64,000 bases of DNA from Aphelocoma coerulescens (lineage: Eukaryota > Chordata > Aves > Passeriformes > Corvidae). Made by a program: the position numbers and the translations under genes. The stretch's first letter is position 1. Each line of letters opens with the position of its first letter. The notes beneath the pieces were generated by a model. The model did no database searches, had not been told where the DNA came from, and was given only the letters and a program-made list of their open reading frames with translations. Of the stretch, positions 1 through 10,966 are shown one piece after another. The stretch covers positions 2,492,001 through 2,556,000 of the forward strand of contig NW_027183981.1 of assembly GCF_041296385.1 (NCBI RefSeq), given 5' to 3'.

Positions 1-570
1 GAGGCAACCCCTCCCCCGAGTTCCCAATGTCCCAACAATTCCCGAGTTCCTTTTTGATGGTGCTGGATGTGGTGGACCTTTCTGGGCTACCGAGGCTGCT
101 ATTTCCATGCTCTCATCAGCCACAGCATCTGCAGCCACAGCAGTGTCTCTGGGTACTTGCTCGGGTTAGGGACATCTAGGAGACGGCAGGGTGACAGGTG
201 CCGGGTTCCATGGGGGAGTTGGGGCCGATGTCTCTGTAAGGGTCTCAAACAAGGATGTTAAGGATCATGGCAAGATTATTGAAAGGTCGAATCACTCGAG
301 AATACCTGAAACTGGAAATGTTCATTCTCCCTTTATCAATTTCCCTTTTCCATCCCCTCTCTTCAAAAAGAAGGTAGGTACAGGGTATAGGAAGGGGAAG
401 GGTTTATTCAGGCAGGGAAACCATGAGGGAAGGTCAGGGGGGTTCAGGGGGATTTTAAACTGAAACAGTCTGGAGGGGCCCCAAATTAGATGTTCACATG
501 GCTTGTCACTTGGTGTCGCCGTCGCCTCCAGGCGGCACTAGTCTCGTCTTTGTCTGCTTCAGGGTCAGGG
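1..570 (-). other. Probable 3-prime continuation of the minus-strand retrovirus remnant
   Basis: This stretch lies just downstream, on the minus strand, of the integrase remnant at 571-1313, where the end of pol and the start of env would be expected. Minus-strand reading gives only short broken frames with many stops. I recognise no conserved env motif and no LTR end before the window edge. Assignment to the element rests on position alone. Confidence 0.3.
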
Positions 571-1313
571 TTATCTGTGTTTTTTCTTGTGTCTTCGGGG
601 GCTGTTGTCGGTGGTCCAAGGTAGGGCTTGATATTCTTTCCCAGCACCCATTTCAAACCTGCTGGTGTGGAAACACAAGCATATCCCCTCCCCCAGGTGG
701 GGAAAGGGTCCCCGAATTTGACAGCTCTCTGGATCCTTGACCAGCACTGGCGGCTGTTCCTTTAATTTGGCCTGTGTGGAATTGGTAAAGTGTCGGAACA
801 CTGGGGGAGGGGGTGGGTTCTGAGAAGGAGTGGTTTAAGAAATTGATGGTAAAGAGAGCTTTGCAGAGTCTCACAATGGGAGAATCAACCTCTGCACCTC
901 CGCCTTGTTGGTCAAGGACCCTCTGGAGAGTTTGGTGGGTCCTTTCAACAATAGACTGTCCTGTGGGGGAGTGAGGTATGCCTGTGGTGTGCTGGATGCC
1001 CCACTGACTAAAGAAATCTTGCAAATTATTAGAAACATAGGCAGGACCGTTGTCCGTTGTCACTTCTTTGGGCACTCCCAGGGTGGAAAAGGCAAGGAGA
1101 AAGTGTTTTATCACGTCTGTTGCCTTTTCTCCCGCAGGGCAGATGCAAAGATGGCTCCAGAGAAAGTGTCTACTGACAAATGGACGTATTTCAGTCTCCC
1201 AAACTGGGGGACAAGGGTGACATCTGTCTGCCACAATTGGCAGCTGCTGAGGCCGTGGGGGTTTACCCCTGTGCCCAAAGATGGTACCTGGTACTGTTGA
1301 CAGCAAGGGCACG
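571..1313 (-). pseudogene. Endogenous betaretrovirus-like integrase remnant
   Basis: The minus strand encodes a retroviral integrase core and part of its C-terminal domain. Visible motifs are TTDNGPAY, carrying the second catalytic Asp, and SIVERTHQT, carrying the catalytic Glu. The first catalytic Asp region lies further upstream in a different frame, so at least one frameshift breaks the core. Another shift near 860 moves the C-terminal part into a third frame, which runs to about 571. This motif style fits betaretrovirus-like (ERVK-class) elements. No reverse transcriptase or RNase H precedes it, because homology stops where the microsatellite at 1318 begins. The copy is dead and truncated at both sides within view. 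Confidence 0.8.
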
Positions 1314-1317
1314 TCGC

Positions 1318-1353
1318 TACAATTGCCCTTCCTTCCTTCCTTCCTTCCTGCCT

Positions 1354-1385
<32 letters not shown>

Positions 1386-1486
1386 TCCTGCCTGCCTTCC
1401 TGCCTGCCTTCCCTACCTTCCCTACCTTTCCTACCTCCCTTCCTTTCCTTTCCTCCCTCCGTCCCTCCCTCCCTGCCTCCCTCCAT
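1318..1486. repeat. CCTT / CCTG tetranucleotide microsatellite
   Basis: Interrupted runs of CCTT, CCTG and CCCT units form a pyrimidine-rich tract (GGAA/GGCA on the other strand). It coincides with the point where retroviral homology stops, so it probably expanded at, or helped cause, the breakpoint. Long frames across it on both strands are repeat artefacts. Confidence 0.9.
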
Positions 1487-4335
1487 CACATGTGAGGGGG
1501 GAGTGGGAGAGATTTAGGATAAGGTTTTGGCTTTCTACTCTTGTCCCTCCTGAACGTTTGCAGCGATTGTAGGCTGCAAAAGCAGCCTGTTTGTGGAAAA
1601 CACATGGAAAACCTGCAGAGATTTATTCTTAAATTGTTGAGCAGGCTCTCCATTCTCAAGCCTTCTGCTTTGTTTTGCACTTTGATTACTCTCTGTCTAT
1701 TTGGTCCTTGTCTACTGAAACTGATAAACTCAGGTGGAACAGGGAGTAAAAGAGACAGAACCATGAAATGGGGAAAGAGTTGGTGAGAATCCTTTGAAAG
1801 AAATGGCACTGGTCTAAGAAGCAGGGACATTCCCTTTCTTCCTGCTGAGAAAAGAAAAGTGGAGTGGAGGACATCCAGATTTCATAGCAAAAATCCCCAC
1901 GTACACTTCTTAGGCAGAGACAGTAAATGCTGGCCCTGGGCATCTGCTCCAGGAATGACAGTGGGGAGGAAGACAACCTAGTCCTGTGTCTCAGCTCATG
2001 CAAAGGGCCCGTCCAGGAGCAGCACAGGGAAGACGAGGAGCAGCAAGAGCACGGCCCTGGGCTGGCTGAAAGGGGACTCCTGGGCCCATGGGCAGAGTGG
2101 GGGTACATGAAAACCATCAGGGTCACAAATTCCTGCCTCGGGACCCTTCCAGGACTCCTTGGGCATTAAGCATCTGGATAGGACACCAGGACTGGTGCTT
2201 CCAGGCTGAGCACCACCCCTTCTGTTCTGCACAAATCATCTTTCAGTGCCACAAACATTTCTCAGCCTTTTCAGAGTATTTCTGTAGCATCGTGACAGAC
2301 ACTAAATAAGAAAGAAAAAGAGGTCTGTATGGTTTCTCCAAGACCAAAAGAAGTGATTTCTATATGCAATTCACAGCCCAAAAAAGCCATCTATTGAAAT
2401 AAATAATAAGTGATCAAATGGATCCTGTAGGGTATAACTGGATTATATCCAGAGAAAATGTAAAATACGGCTTTGGAAAGTCATTTTTAAAGCTTTAAGT
2501 ACACTTGCATTTTTAGGGATAGCCATTCCTCAGGCCTCTGTCTTGCAACACATTCTCCTGGCATCCCCGGGAAATTCTCAACTCCACAGACAATGCCTGT
2601 CTCCGGGACTTCCCTGCCAGCCACCAGGTTTCTTTTCCTGGGCACTGTATTAGTGAAAGTTCAGGCAGAAAGCATTCTGCTGCTTTCATCTGTGCTCCTG
2701 AGAAATGAGGCTTTTGTGAGGCCCATTTCACTTTTCTCGGGGAAGAACCCCAGGCCAGCTTGTGTCATCTGAGCTGTGCTTTCTTCTCGTGCTTTCCTGA
2801 GCCTGAGGGTGCTGCAGTGTGCACAGGGTGAAGCTCTAATCCCAGCTGGCTCCATCTGGCTGGGCAGGCTGTGTCAGCCACCTGGAAAAATGAACATCAC
2901 AAGGGCTAAAGAGTGCAAGGAAACCTTCAAAACAAAAAAGCCACAGTGACACAGGCAGAGCTTCAGCAGCACCAGCTGACGGTGTAAAATCCCTTAAACA
3001 GATGATGTAAAGCTGGAATGGATTGATTCCAGCATCGCAGTGCACCATCTTCTCAGTACCTGCTTAAAACGTGGTTAAAACCTGGTCCAGGCAGCGCTCC
3101 TCTGAACCTCTGGGAACACCCGAGCCCATAAAACACCTGCCAGGCCTCACCAAATCCCAGGCTTGCTCACAGAAATACCACACTTCGATTAAGCAGCACA
3201 TTTAGAATTTTGCCGCTTGTCCTCTTATGTTCTGCGTCCTTGAAAGTGGAAATGTGGCTGGAATTTACTTCATTTTGCAGCTGTGGGAGGGAGGAAGTTA
3301 CTACCAGGTTGCTTTATTGCACAGAGACTTTTAAGGGATCAACACTGGAATGCAACCATCACATGCAAAGGTTCTGCTTGATAGCAAGTATCCAGAAACT
3401 GACAGTCAAAGTAAGTTCCATGGAAACTGGAAACCTTGGGAACTAAATACAGAAAGGGCTCCTGGAAGGCCTGAAAACCCAGTATTCATCTTTCTGGAAA
3501 GTCCCCTTCCACTGGCCGCATGGACCAGCAGCCAACTTGTGGGAAAACAAGATGGCAATGAGGGACAAATGAGCTGCATTTCATGAAGAAAAGCTACTTC
3601 TGTTTAAAAGGAGAATGAGATCGATAGAGCAAAACCCCTTGGGTCTTTCCCCACTTCTTAGAGTCTTTTAGATCCATTTGATGTTTGGGTTCTTTCTGGG
3701 ACTAAGGTCTGCACAGAGGTCCTGCCTACCTCTATTTGAGCACAGCAGGCTCACCTGAGGTCAGAACTGGCCTTGGAACAGCAGTGGCAATACACCTCTT
3801 TCCAACTGACTCGATTCCAGCAATGTCCCAGCAGCAATGGCTGTGCAAGGCTCAGAGAAACAAACCAGAAGATGCCATAGCTGTGCCAAAAGCAGCAGCC
3901 TGAAACATTCCTAAAGGAGAAGTGCATAATTGGGATGGAACTAAGAGTAGCTTCCATTCCATTGAAATAGAAGCCTTTTCAATGGGCATCATGAACACAG
4001 CGTCTGAGGCTTTGGGGACACTGGCATGGCACCACGTGGCACAAGGTGCAAGGGCCTTGGAGTGTCTGAGCAGTGTGACGCTCAAAGTGTGAGTAGGCAG
4101 GACATCCTGCTCAACAAAGATCACTCTCAAATCCAAAGCCCAAGAACAGCAGCACAGAGAGGAGATAAAAACCCCCTGCGGGGAAGGGGAAAGCAGCATA
4201 AACCCCTCAGCACTGATTTTCACAGACCACGGCCATCTCTGCTGACCAGGTGTGTGTGGTATTTTATAGCCACAGATGCTGTAGAACATCAGAGTTAAAG
4301 ATCAACAGCTCTGCATGTGTAGGGACAGTGTTAAA
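1487..4335. other. No recognisable gene
   Basis: Unique-looking moderately AT-rich DNA. The longest frames are under 150 codons, overlap on both strands and show no domain. I see no clear repeat, RNA gene or conserved exon. Confidence 0.5.
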
Positions 4336-4985
4336 TCATGGACTCACAGAGTCGCAGAATCCCTAAGGCTGGAAAAGATCTCTGAGATTATCGAGTCCAA
4401 GCTGTGCCCGACCCCCACCGTGTCACCCAGCCCAGAGCCCTGAGTGCCACGTCCAGGCCTTCCTTGCACACCTCCAGGCATGGGGACTCCGAAAGCTCCC
4501 TGGGCAGCCCCTGCCAATGCCTGACCAACCTTTCCAGCAAGAAATCCATCCTGATGTCCAACCCGAGCCTCCCCTGTAACAGCTTGAGGCCCTTTCCTCT
4601 CATCCTGTGCCTTGTTCCCCAGGAGCAGAGCCCCGGGGACCCCCAGCTGGCTGCCCCCTCCGGTCAGGGAGTTGTGGAGAGCCAGAAGGTGCCCCCTAAA
4701 CCTCCTGGAGAAATCCAGGCTGAGCTCCTGCAGCTCCCTCAGCTGCTCCTGGGGCCCCAGACCCTTCCGCAGCTCCGTTCCCTTCCCTGGACATGCTCCA
4801 GCCCCTCCAGGCCTCTCTGGCCGCCAGAGACCCAGAACTGGACATGGAATTCAAGGGACCTCAGCAGTGCCCAACACATGGGGGTGATCACTTCCCTGGC
4901 CCTGCTGGCCACACTACTTTTGATCCAGGCTAGGATGTCATTGGCCCTCTTGGCCTGGGATCTAACCATTGCTATCAAGTTCTCT
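4336..4985 (-). mobile_element. CR1 LINE fragment, 3-prime end
   Basis: Read on the plus strand the block opens with the reverse complement of the avian CR1 3-prime end (hairpin-like tail, then the GGCTGGAAAAGATCTC segment near 4368). It continues through the end of the CR1 reverse-transcriptase ORF region up to about 4985. The element therefore points left and is 5-prime truncated, as is usual for CR1. Numerous indels and stops mark it as old. Confidence 0.85.
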
Positions 4986-7900
4986 GCTAATGAATGGATT
5001 TAGCACAATTTGGGTTTCAAGTTTAAAAGTGGCCTGATTTGTTCACCCTCTAAACACTGCCATGAAAGCAATCCCTGCATCTCTGATCAATCTCCATATG
5101 TTCACTTGCAAAGGGTTGGAAAGCACAGATTGCTGTTCAGAACTCCATGCCCAGCTGACGTTTACCGTAGGTTCACCCTGTAAGCTCCGGTTCTATGGCC
5201 TGGCCATTCAATACCTGTTACTCTAGGGTTTAAGAGCAGAATCATTTGGTTTCTGATGCAGCTGCAGCCCTGACAGGCAGGTGACAAACAAGGCCACCTG
5301 GCCAGGCCCACTCCTGCCAAGGACTGGCTTTTGTGTCAGAGGGAGTTTTTACAAAGACTACAGGCAGCAAAATGGGCATTTCAGCTCCAAGAGCAAGCAG
5401 ATCCATTCAGTTGAAGAATTTCTGAGCCTGAAGTGGAGCCACAGGAAATGTATGCAAGCAAGTCAACCTTCTCAATGCATCCTTTTTCTAAAGGGGGAAA
5501 CTAGGCCTGCAAAGGTGAGGTGCCTGCTGACAAACAGGGAAAGGCTGGATGGTTTTTGAGGAGACATATGGAATAGTCCCCAGATAAAAACTCGTTTCCC
5601 CACAGCAGTTAAAATGTGGTATCACTCTCAGCCAGGAGCCCCTTTTGGCCACCTGGAACTGCTGCTTGGCTGCTCCTTGGCTTGGCTGCATGCCACCAGG
5701 GAAAGGCTCAGCTTCCAGGCCACACTTGTGTCCTCCTGCACTGCAGCATAGTGTGAGCTTCCGTATTTCTGTGGCTACACAGACATCAAATTTCTCATTT
5801 CATGGCACAAATCCCCAGGGAAATACTGCCAGGGCCTGTTTATTTCTTCAGGACAGACTACTGCTCCTGGACTCTCAGAAGTCACAAGCCCACTGCAGCA
5901 AGAGCAAAATATACACCTCATATGTACTTCTAATGCAAGGGACAGCATCATCATTTAAGTTATTTCCACAGTTTATCGTCAGTTTAAATGAGGGATCAGC
6001 CATCAAGTAGCTTGGACGGCTTTCCTTGGAGTAAAAGCACCTTGCATGGTGCCTGTTGTTCCCCCGGAGTGATTCTATTTGAACACCCAGCAGGGAATCT
6101 AGAGACGTATTCCTTAGTCTCCTTCCAGCAAGAATAATTGTCAGAATTGTCAGGGAAAATCTGCCGTAAAATACCTGTGGAAATTCAAATGAACACCAGC
6201 AAAGACGAAAGCACAACTGGCTCGGCTTTGACAAAGATGCTGTAGAAACTGGAAGTGACCAAAGTCATCCAGCTCCATGAATGAGGACCAAAGCTGCTCT
6301 GGGCCGCTTGTGCTTATAAATTCAGCTGCAAATAAAATGGGATGTCAAGCACTGCGTGATTTCCTCACAGTAAATCACAACAGCTACCTATGAAGCACTG
6401 AGTAAATAAGCTTCCAGGAGACTTCCAGGCTCATTGTCATGCCTGATTTTTAAAGTTATCTGGAAACCCTTTAGATACCTTAGAGATTTCTATCTCTCTC
6501 TATCTCATCAGCTTTTCATAAGAGATCCCCCGCAGACACTTCCAGGGCACACTTTAGGAGACATCCTTCTCCTGTTTATGCCCATGCAGCCCATGGCATT
6601 GCTGGTGATTGACAGGTGTTGTAAACAGGAGAAGTCCTGTTCCAAGGCACCCCTCAGCACAGGCTTCCCCACACAAGCCACAGGGAAGGCATGGTGTTAA
6701 GAAGGGACACTTGTCTAGTGCCAGTGCCTTCACCTCTCTGCCTGGGCCTGAGGGAGCCTATGTGTAAATCACCAGCCGGTGATGAGGACTCAAGGTCCAC
6801 AACAGGCGCATTTCTGAGAGTTTGAGCTTGGACCAGCCCTGCTCCAGTCTTGGAGACCAAATACCCATGAAGGGCTGGAGTATTTCAGTGTCTCTTAGGC
6901 TTTAGTTGCATGCAAATGGTTTCCTTTCCCAAGTGATTATCAGCAAAACACTGAAAAGCCTTTCAAGTGTGCCTTTTCCTTCGGTACCTTTTACCTAAGA
7001 ATACCACCACTGGTTCATCACATAAAAGGTACAAACTGCTGAAATGCTGTGAATTGCTGTGAAGTCTGGGCTGAAGCTGGGTTTAGATGTGACTCTGGTC
7101 AGGATGCTCTTAGGGCCAGCTCTGAAGTTATATCAACTGATACTGTAAGCTTGACTTAACAGTGGCACTGGCTAAGGGAGTCAGTCTTTACATGCTTAGG
7201 AATATTTCACCTCACTGCCTGCTGCTTTTATGGGCACAGGTGTAGTTACAGGTGCTTGAGGCAAAGCACAGCGGGCAGATTCCTGTTTCCCATTCCCACC
7301 TTTCTACAGGACATTGGCAGAACATGGTTGTTTCTGTTACAGAGTGGTTTTCACAGGCTGGACTCCCTGGGCTTGCATTAGAAGGAAAAATAAGGAGGGT
7401 CACAGCGGCACTGGGATAAATTCCCAGCCATGTCTTAACTCCAAAGGGGTGCTGCTTAGTCATTCAGGGCTAGATTAAATGGATTTATAGGTTCTAAGAC
7501 AGTGTCTTGCTACCACAGGGAGCCTGACACCCCAGGAGCTCAGGCTGGGCCCACCCACTGCCAGCCCAGCCCCACCTCGCTCCCCCACATCCCAGGCAGG
7601 CAGACTCCACTGAGGAAAAGTCATTGCTTCTCAGTTAAAACAGGCGTGCAGGTTAAGAAACAAAGACAAATGAAACCAACTCCTCCCGCTGCCCACACTC
7701 TCCTCAGGCTGGAGAGTGAAATCAGTGGATGTGCTACAGCTTAAAAGAAGTGTGTTTTCACATCGTGCACAGCTGTTAAATTGTAGAAGGCATATCACTG
7801 CAGGGTAAAATTTATTTATAAACGATTACAAGTTGTAAAGAATGGTGGAAAATATTCCAAACAAATCCAAGAGCATGATTTTCTTTGTTTCCCTTAACTC

Positions 7901-8225
7901 TGATAATTTCACACTCACCAGAGAATTCCCTTCTAAAATCAGGAGAGAGGGCTCACCGAAAAATGCAGAGGCTGTTGCACACGTGACGTGTGCAGCACTA
8001 AGTTTAGGATAAGTGCGATGTGAAAATTCTGGACTCGTTGGGAAATTGGTTTCCCTTTCAGCATAGTTAAGAATGCCATCATTTGCCCCTTTATATTGCA
8101 GAGCAATATAAACACAGGAGAAGTCACATGGTTCAGGAGGCAAAGGAAAAAACTCCAGAGATGAGCTGTTGGAATCCAGTTTCAAAAGGGGCTGAAAGGC
8201 TCACATAGCTCCAATTTAAACTGGG
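4986..8225. other. No recognisable gene
   Basis: No frame has a recognisable domain, and I see no clear exon pair or transposon in this stretch. It is best treated as intergenic or intronic DNA. Confidence 0.5.
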
Positions 8226-8500
8226 AAATTCCAAGAGGAAATGATGCTGACTATTGCAATTTAGGAGGGTTTAGATGGGCTATTAGGAAGGAATTGCTCC
8301 CTGTGAGGGTGGTGAGGCCCTGGCACAGGGTGCCCAGAAAAGCTGTGGATGCCCCTGGATCCCTGGAAGTGTCCAAGGCCAGGCTGGATGGAGCTTGGAG
8401 CAGCCTGGGCTAGTGGAAGGTTTCCTTGCCCATGGAAGGGGGTGGCACTGCATGGGCTTTAAGGTCCCTCCCAAGCCAAAGCATTCCATGATTCCATAAG
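8226..8500 (+). mobile_element. CR1 LINE fragment, 3-prime end
   Basis: The block contains the conserved CR1 3-prime segment, including GTGAGGGTGGTGAGGCCCTG, the GCTGTGGATGCCCCTGGATC motif and the terminal TTCCATGATTCCAT repeats. Orientation is plus. It is 5-prime truncated and ends at about 8500. Confidence 0.9.
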
Positions 8501-8753
8501 TCTCTGGTTCTACAAACTACTGTGAAACCTTTCCCATCAGTGTAGAGAAGTCAAGTCTCTCCTGCTTAGAGATCCTAAGGATAACATTTGATGTGTTTGT
8601 GTCATTTGTTAGAATTATGTCATGGCCCTGGAACAGAAGGAGATTCCTCTAAAACGAAATACTGGCATCTTAACATCTTTAAATGTAAAAGTTTTGTGTG
8701 TGGCATCTACAAACAATGACTGTGAATGAGGCTGCATGTCACACTCTCCAGTA

Positions 8754-9533
8754 TTAATTGCTCCTGCTGGGGTCCATGTTCCCCAGCTGCTCCTCATCAT
8801 CTTCTGATTGATGAGTCATCTCTGGCTCTTTTCCCCTGCCCACAGCTGGTCCCTTGTGTAACAGCCTCCTTTTGTCACTTATTTGCTTAGGTGTTTTTGA
8901 AGGAATGTGGGCTGCGATTAATTTATTGATGTGTTTGTCTGCCCCAAACTGTACCTCCAGTTGAATCAGAAGCTGTTCCTCCTCTTTTGTCCACACTCGT
9001 TTGTGGGCTCCTCGGGCAGAGGTGCCCTTGGGGCGGGATGCAGCAATCCTCTTCTGGCTCCTGATAACAGGATGAGCATGTCTTTCGTGTTGTCCCAGGC
9101 CAATCTTTGTCAAAAAATCCCTTCCACATACCTCACAGATCCACTCCCCTGCTGGAGCCGTTTTTGTGGCTCCCCTGCATTTGGGATAGTGACAAGCAAT
9201 ACTGTGATGGTTCAGACTTTCCTTACCGCAGCCGGCACACCGAATACAGATCTTTCTTTTCATGTGGGCTCTCTTCAGGTGTTCAATCAAGTCCAACACA
9301 CGGTCCGCCCGGGTGCCACAGCATGGACAGGATGGATTTTGGTCGGGAATTGTCACCGTCAGGATGTCCTCCGGGGCCGAATCCGTGCTGTTTGCTGGTC
9401 CGCGTGGGGACGTTCTTGCTGTGCCATCCTTTGATTCCTCATCGTTTCTTCCGCTGCCGTTCTCTCTGACCACCAGGAGGCAGCTGTTCTTTCCCATGTT
9501 GTGTTTAGGTGAGAGATCTTCCTCTACCCCCAT
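8754..9533 (-). CDS. R2 retrotransposon-type triple zinc finger plus Myb protein lacking reverse transcriptase
   Basis: This open 259-codon frame carries the whole N-terminal DNA-binding module of an A-clade R2 non-LTR retrotransposon. Residues 69-90 form a CCHH finger (C69, C72, H85, H90). Residues 99-119 form the CCHC finger (C99, C102, H115, C119). Residues 133-154 form a second CCHH finger (C133, C136, H149, H154). A Myb domain spans about 178-225 (WTKEEEQLL, then KTPKQISDKRRLL). All twelve zinc ligands are present with R2 spacing. In R2 this module recognises 28S rDNA and precedes reverse transcriptase and endonuclease. Here the frame stops 34 residues after Myb in an acidic tail, and no polymerase sequence follows in any frame. 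An in-frame TAG lies two codons before the ATG. No 28S sequence flanks it. It is either a partial R2 copy or a co-opted DNA-binding protein. Confidence 0.8.
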   Translation of the reverse strand: MGVEEDLSPKHNMGKNSCLLVVRENGSGRNDEESKDGTARTSPRGPANSTDSAPEDILTVTIPDQNPSCPCCGTRADRVLDLIEHLKRAHMKRKICIRCAGCGKESLNHHSIACHYPKCRGATKTAPAGEWICEVCGRDFLTKIGLGQHERHAHPVIRSQKRIAASRPKGTSARGAHKRVWTKEEEQLLIQLEVQFGADKHINKLIAAHIPSKTPKQISDKRRLLHKGPAVGRGKEPEMTHQSEDDEEQLGNMDPSRSN

Positions 9534-10122
9534 GTACTAGTTTGAAAGCAAACCAGTGAGAGACTCCAAGTCAGAACTGCAATTGAATAGGAAAATTAAA
9601 ATAAATGCAATAGTGCAGAAACACTGACAGAGTCAGGACACAACCTGATGCCCTGTCCGTCAGGGTGGTGGGAGCAGTCCGATTCAATGGTGGCTGCAGT
9701 CCTCCTGAAGTGATAGATGTGGTTCTGTTGAAGCGGTGATCCTGTAGAAGGGTCTGGCCTTCCTCCGAAGGGCCAGTGGTGGTTATGTAGCTCCTGTGCT
9801 CTGGGAATCCACTAGGAAAGGCTGGCTGTGGTGCTCCAAACCTCAGATTACATCCAGGTAGGAATGCTTGGCTCCTCCCCTGGGCGGAGGATCTCCCAAT
9901 GGGCTGATGTAATTTTATGAGTCATGCAGTGTGGCCTTGATGGCCCATTAACAGAACATATGCCCTGGAGGGAGTTATCAGGGATGTGTCATGGAAGAGA
10001 TAAAGAACACTGCCTCACCTGGTTTTAACAGATGGTGATACAATACATCCTTTTGCTTACATCTTACATTGCAACCTAAGACAAGCAGTTTTAAGAAAAC
10101 TGAACACCAAAACAACACATGG
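9533..10122 (-). mobile_element. Probable ERVL-like solo LTR next to the R2-type ORF
   Basis: On the minus strand this block resembles long songbird ERVL-type LTRs: a promoter-like region with a GGAGGAGCCAAGCATTCC segment, then a T-rich tail, ending in TAGTACA. The final A of that CA end coincides with the A of the ATG of the zinc-finger/Myb ORF. The left part also has a good pyrimidine tract and acceptor (CCTATTCAATTGCAG, about 9580), which could serve splicing. No matching 5-bp target duplication is visible, and no second LTR is in the window, so the exact ends are uncertain. The identification is from family resemblance. Confidence 0.5.
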
Positions 10123-10156
10123 TGCCCCCTCTCAATCCACACTGAGAGCTTTGCAA

Positions 10157-10966
10157 ATAGGACATTGTCCAAGTTCCTGGAACACATTCCAAGGCAAAGT
10201 AGCCAGCCCAAAGCATCCTGCTACAGCTGCCAGAGGTCTCCAGACTGCTAAAGAGCCCTTGGCTCAAAGGCACTCCCAGGGCTTCCATCCTCAGTCCCAC
10301 AGGGCTACAGGCTTCTAAAGAGCCCTGAGTTCACCTGCACTCCCAGAGCCCTCTGGGCTCCTAAAGATCCCTGCAGCCACCCACAGTCATAGGGACTGCA
10401 TGGTGACATCACATTTGGCGCCATCCTGCTCCAAAGCAGAGAGGTCAAAGAGAGGCAAATAGGCCCCACGGCGACTTCTCAAGGCTTTTTGGGCTGCTAA
10501 AGAGACAAGTTACCAAGGAGTGTTTGAGATTGCTTAAAGAATCACTGGCAAAGGTATGGGTAAAAAAAGGTTCATTATAAAAGTGACAGCATAACAAGCC
10601 TCACTCTACTACTTACACAATGGTTAAGGCACAGCGAGGAAAAGCAACAAACAAAAATCCAAAGCCACTCAACCCAAACTGAAAGAAAGTGAAAATTTTA
10701 TCAGTCTCTCTCTCTCTCTCTCTGTGTGTGAAAGGAATAGAAAGGGTAAGGATAAAAAAGGATGTGGCCAAGGGCTCTGGGAGTGCAGGTGAACTCAGGG
10801 CTCTTTAGAAGCCTGTAGCCCTGTGGGACTGAGGATGGAAGCCCTGGGAGTGCCTTTCAGCCAAGTGCTCTTTAGCAGTCTGGAGACCGCTGGCAGCTGT
10901 AGCAGGATGCTTTGGGCTGGCTACTTTGCCTTGGAATGTGTTCCAGGAACTTGGACAATGTCCTAT
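10157..10966. repeat. Near-perfect 196-bp inverted repeat with 418-bp spacer
   Basis: The left arm (10157-10352) and the reverse complement of the right arm (10771-10966) align over 196 bp with three mismatches and no gap that I can find. The spacer (10353-10770) is unrelated to the arms apart from a CTAAAGA-containing motif. Each arm contains degenerate units of about 60 bp built around CTAAAGAGCCC. The structure could extrude as a cruciform, or give a long hairpin RNA if transcribed. I see no transposase and no simple terminal-repeat signature. Confidence 0.9.
10705..10730. repeat. TC / TG dinucleotide tract
   Basis: About nine TC units are followed by four GT units. The tract lies in the spacer of the inverted repeat. 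Confidence 0.9.

Noticed and set aside
1180..1572. Plus-strand Leu/Pro/Ser frame
   Set aside because: It is the CCTT/CCTG microsatellite read in frame over the antisense of the integrase remnant.
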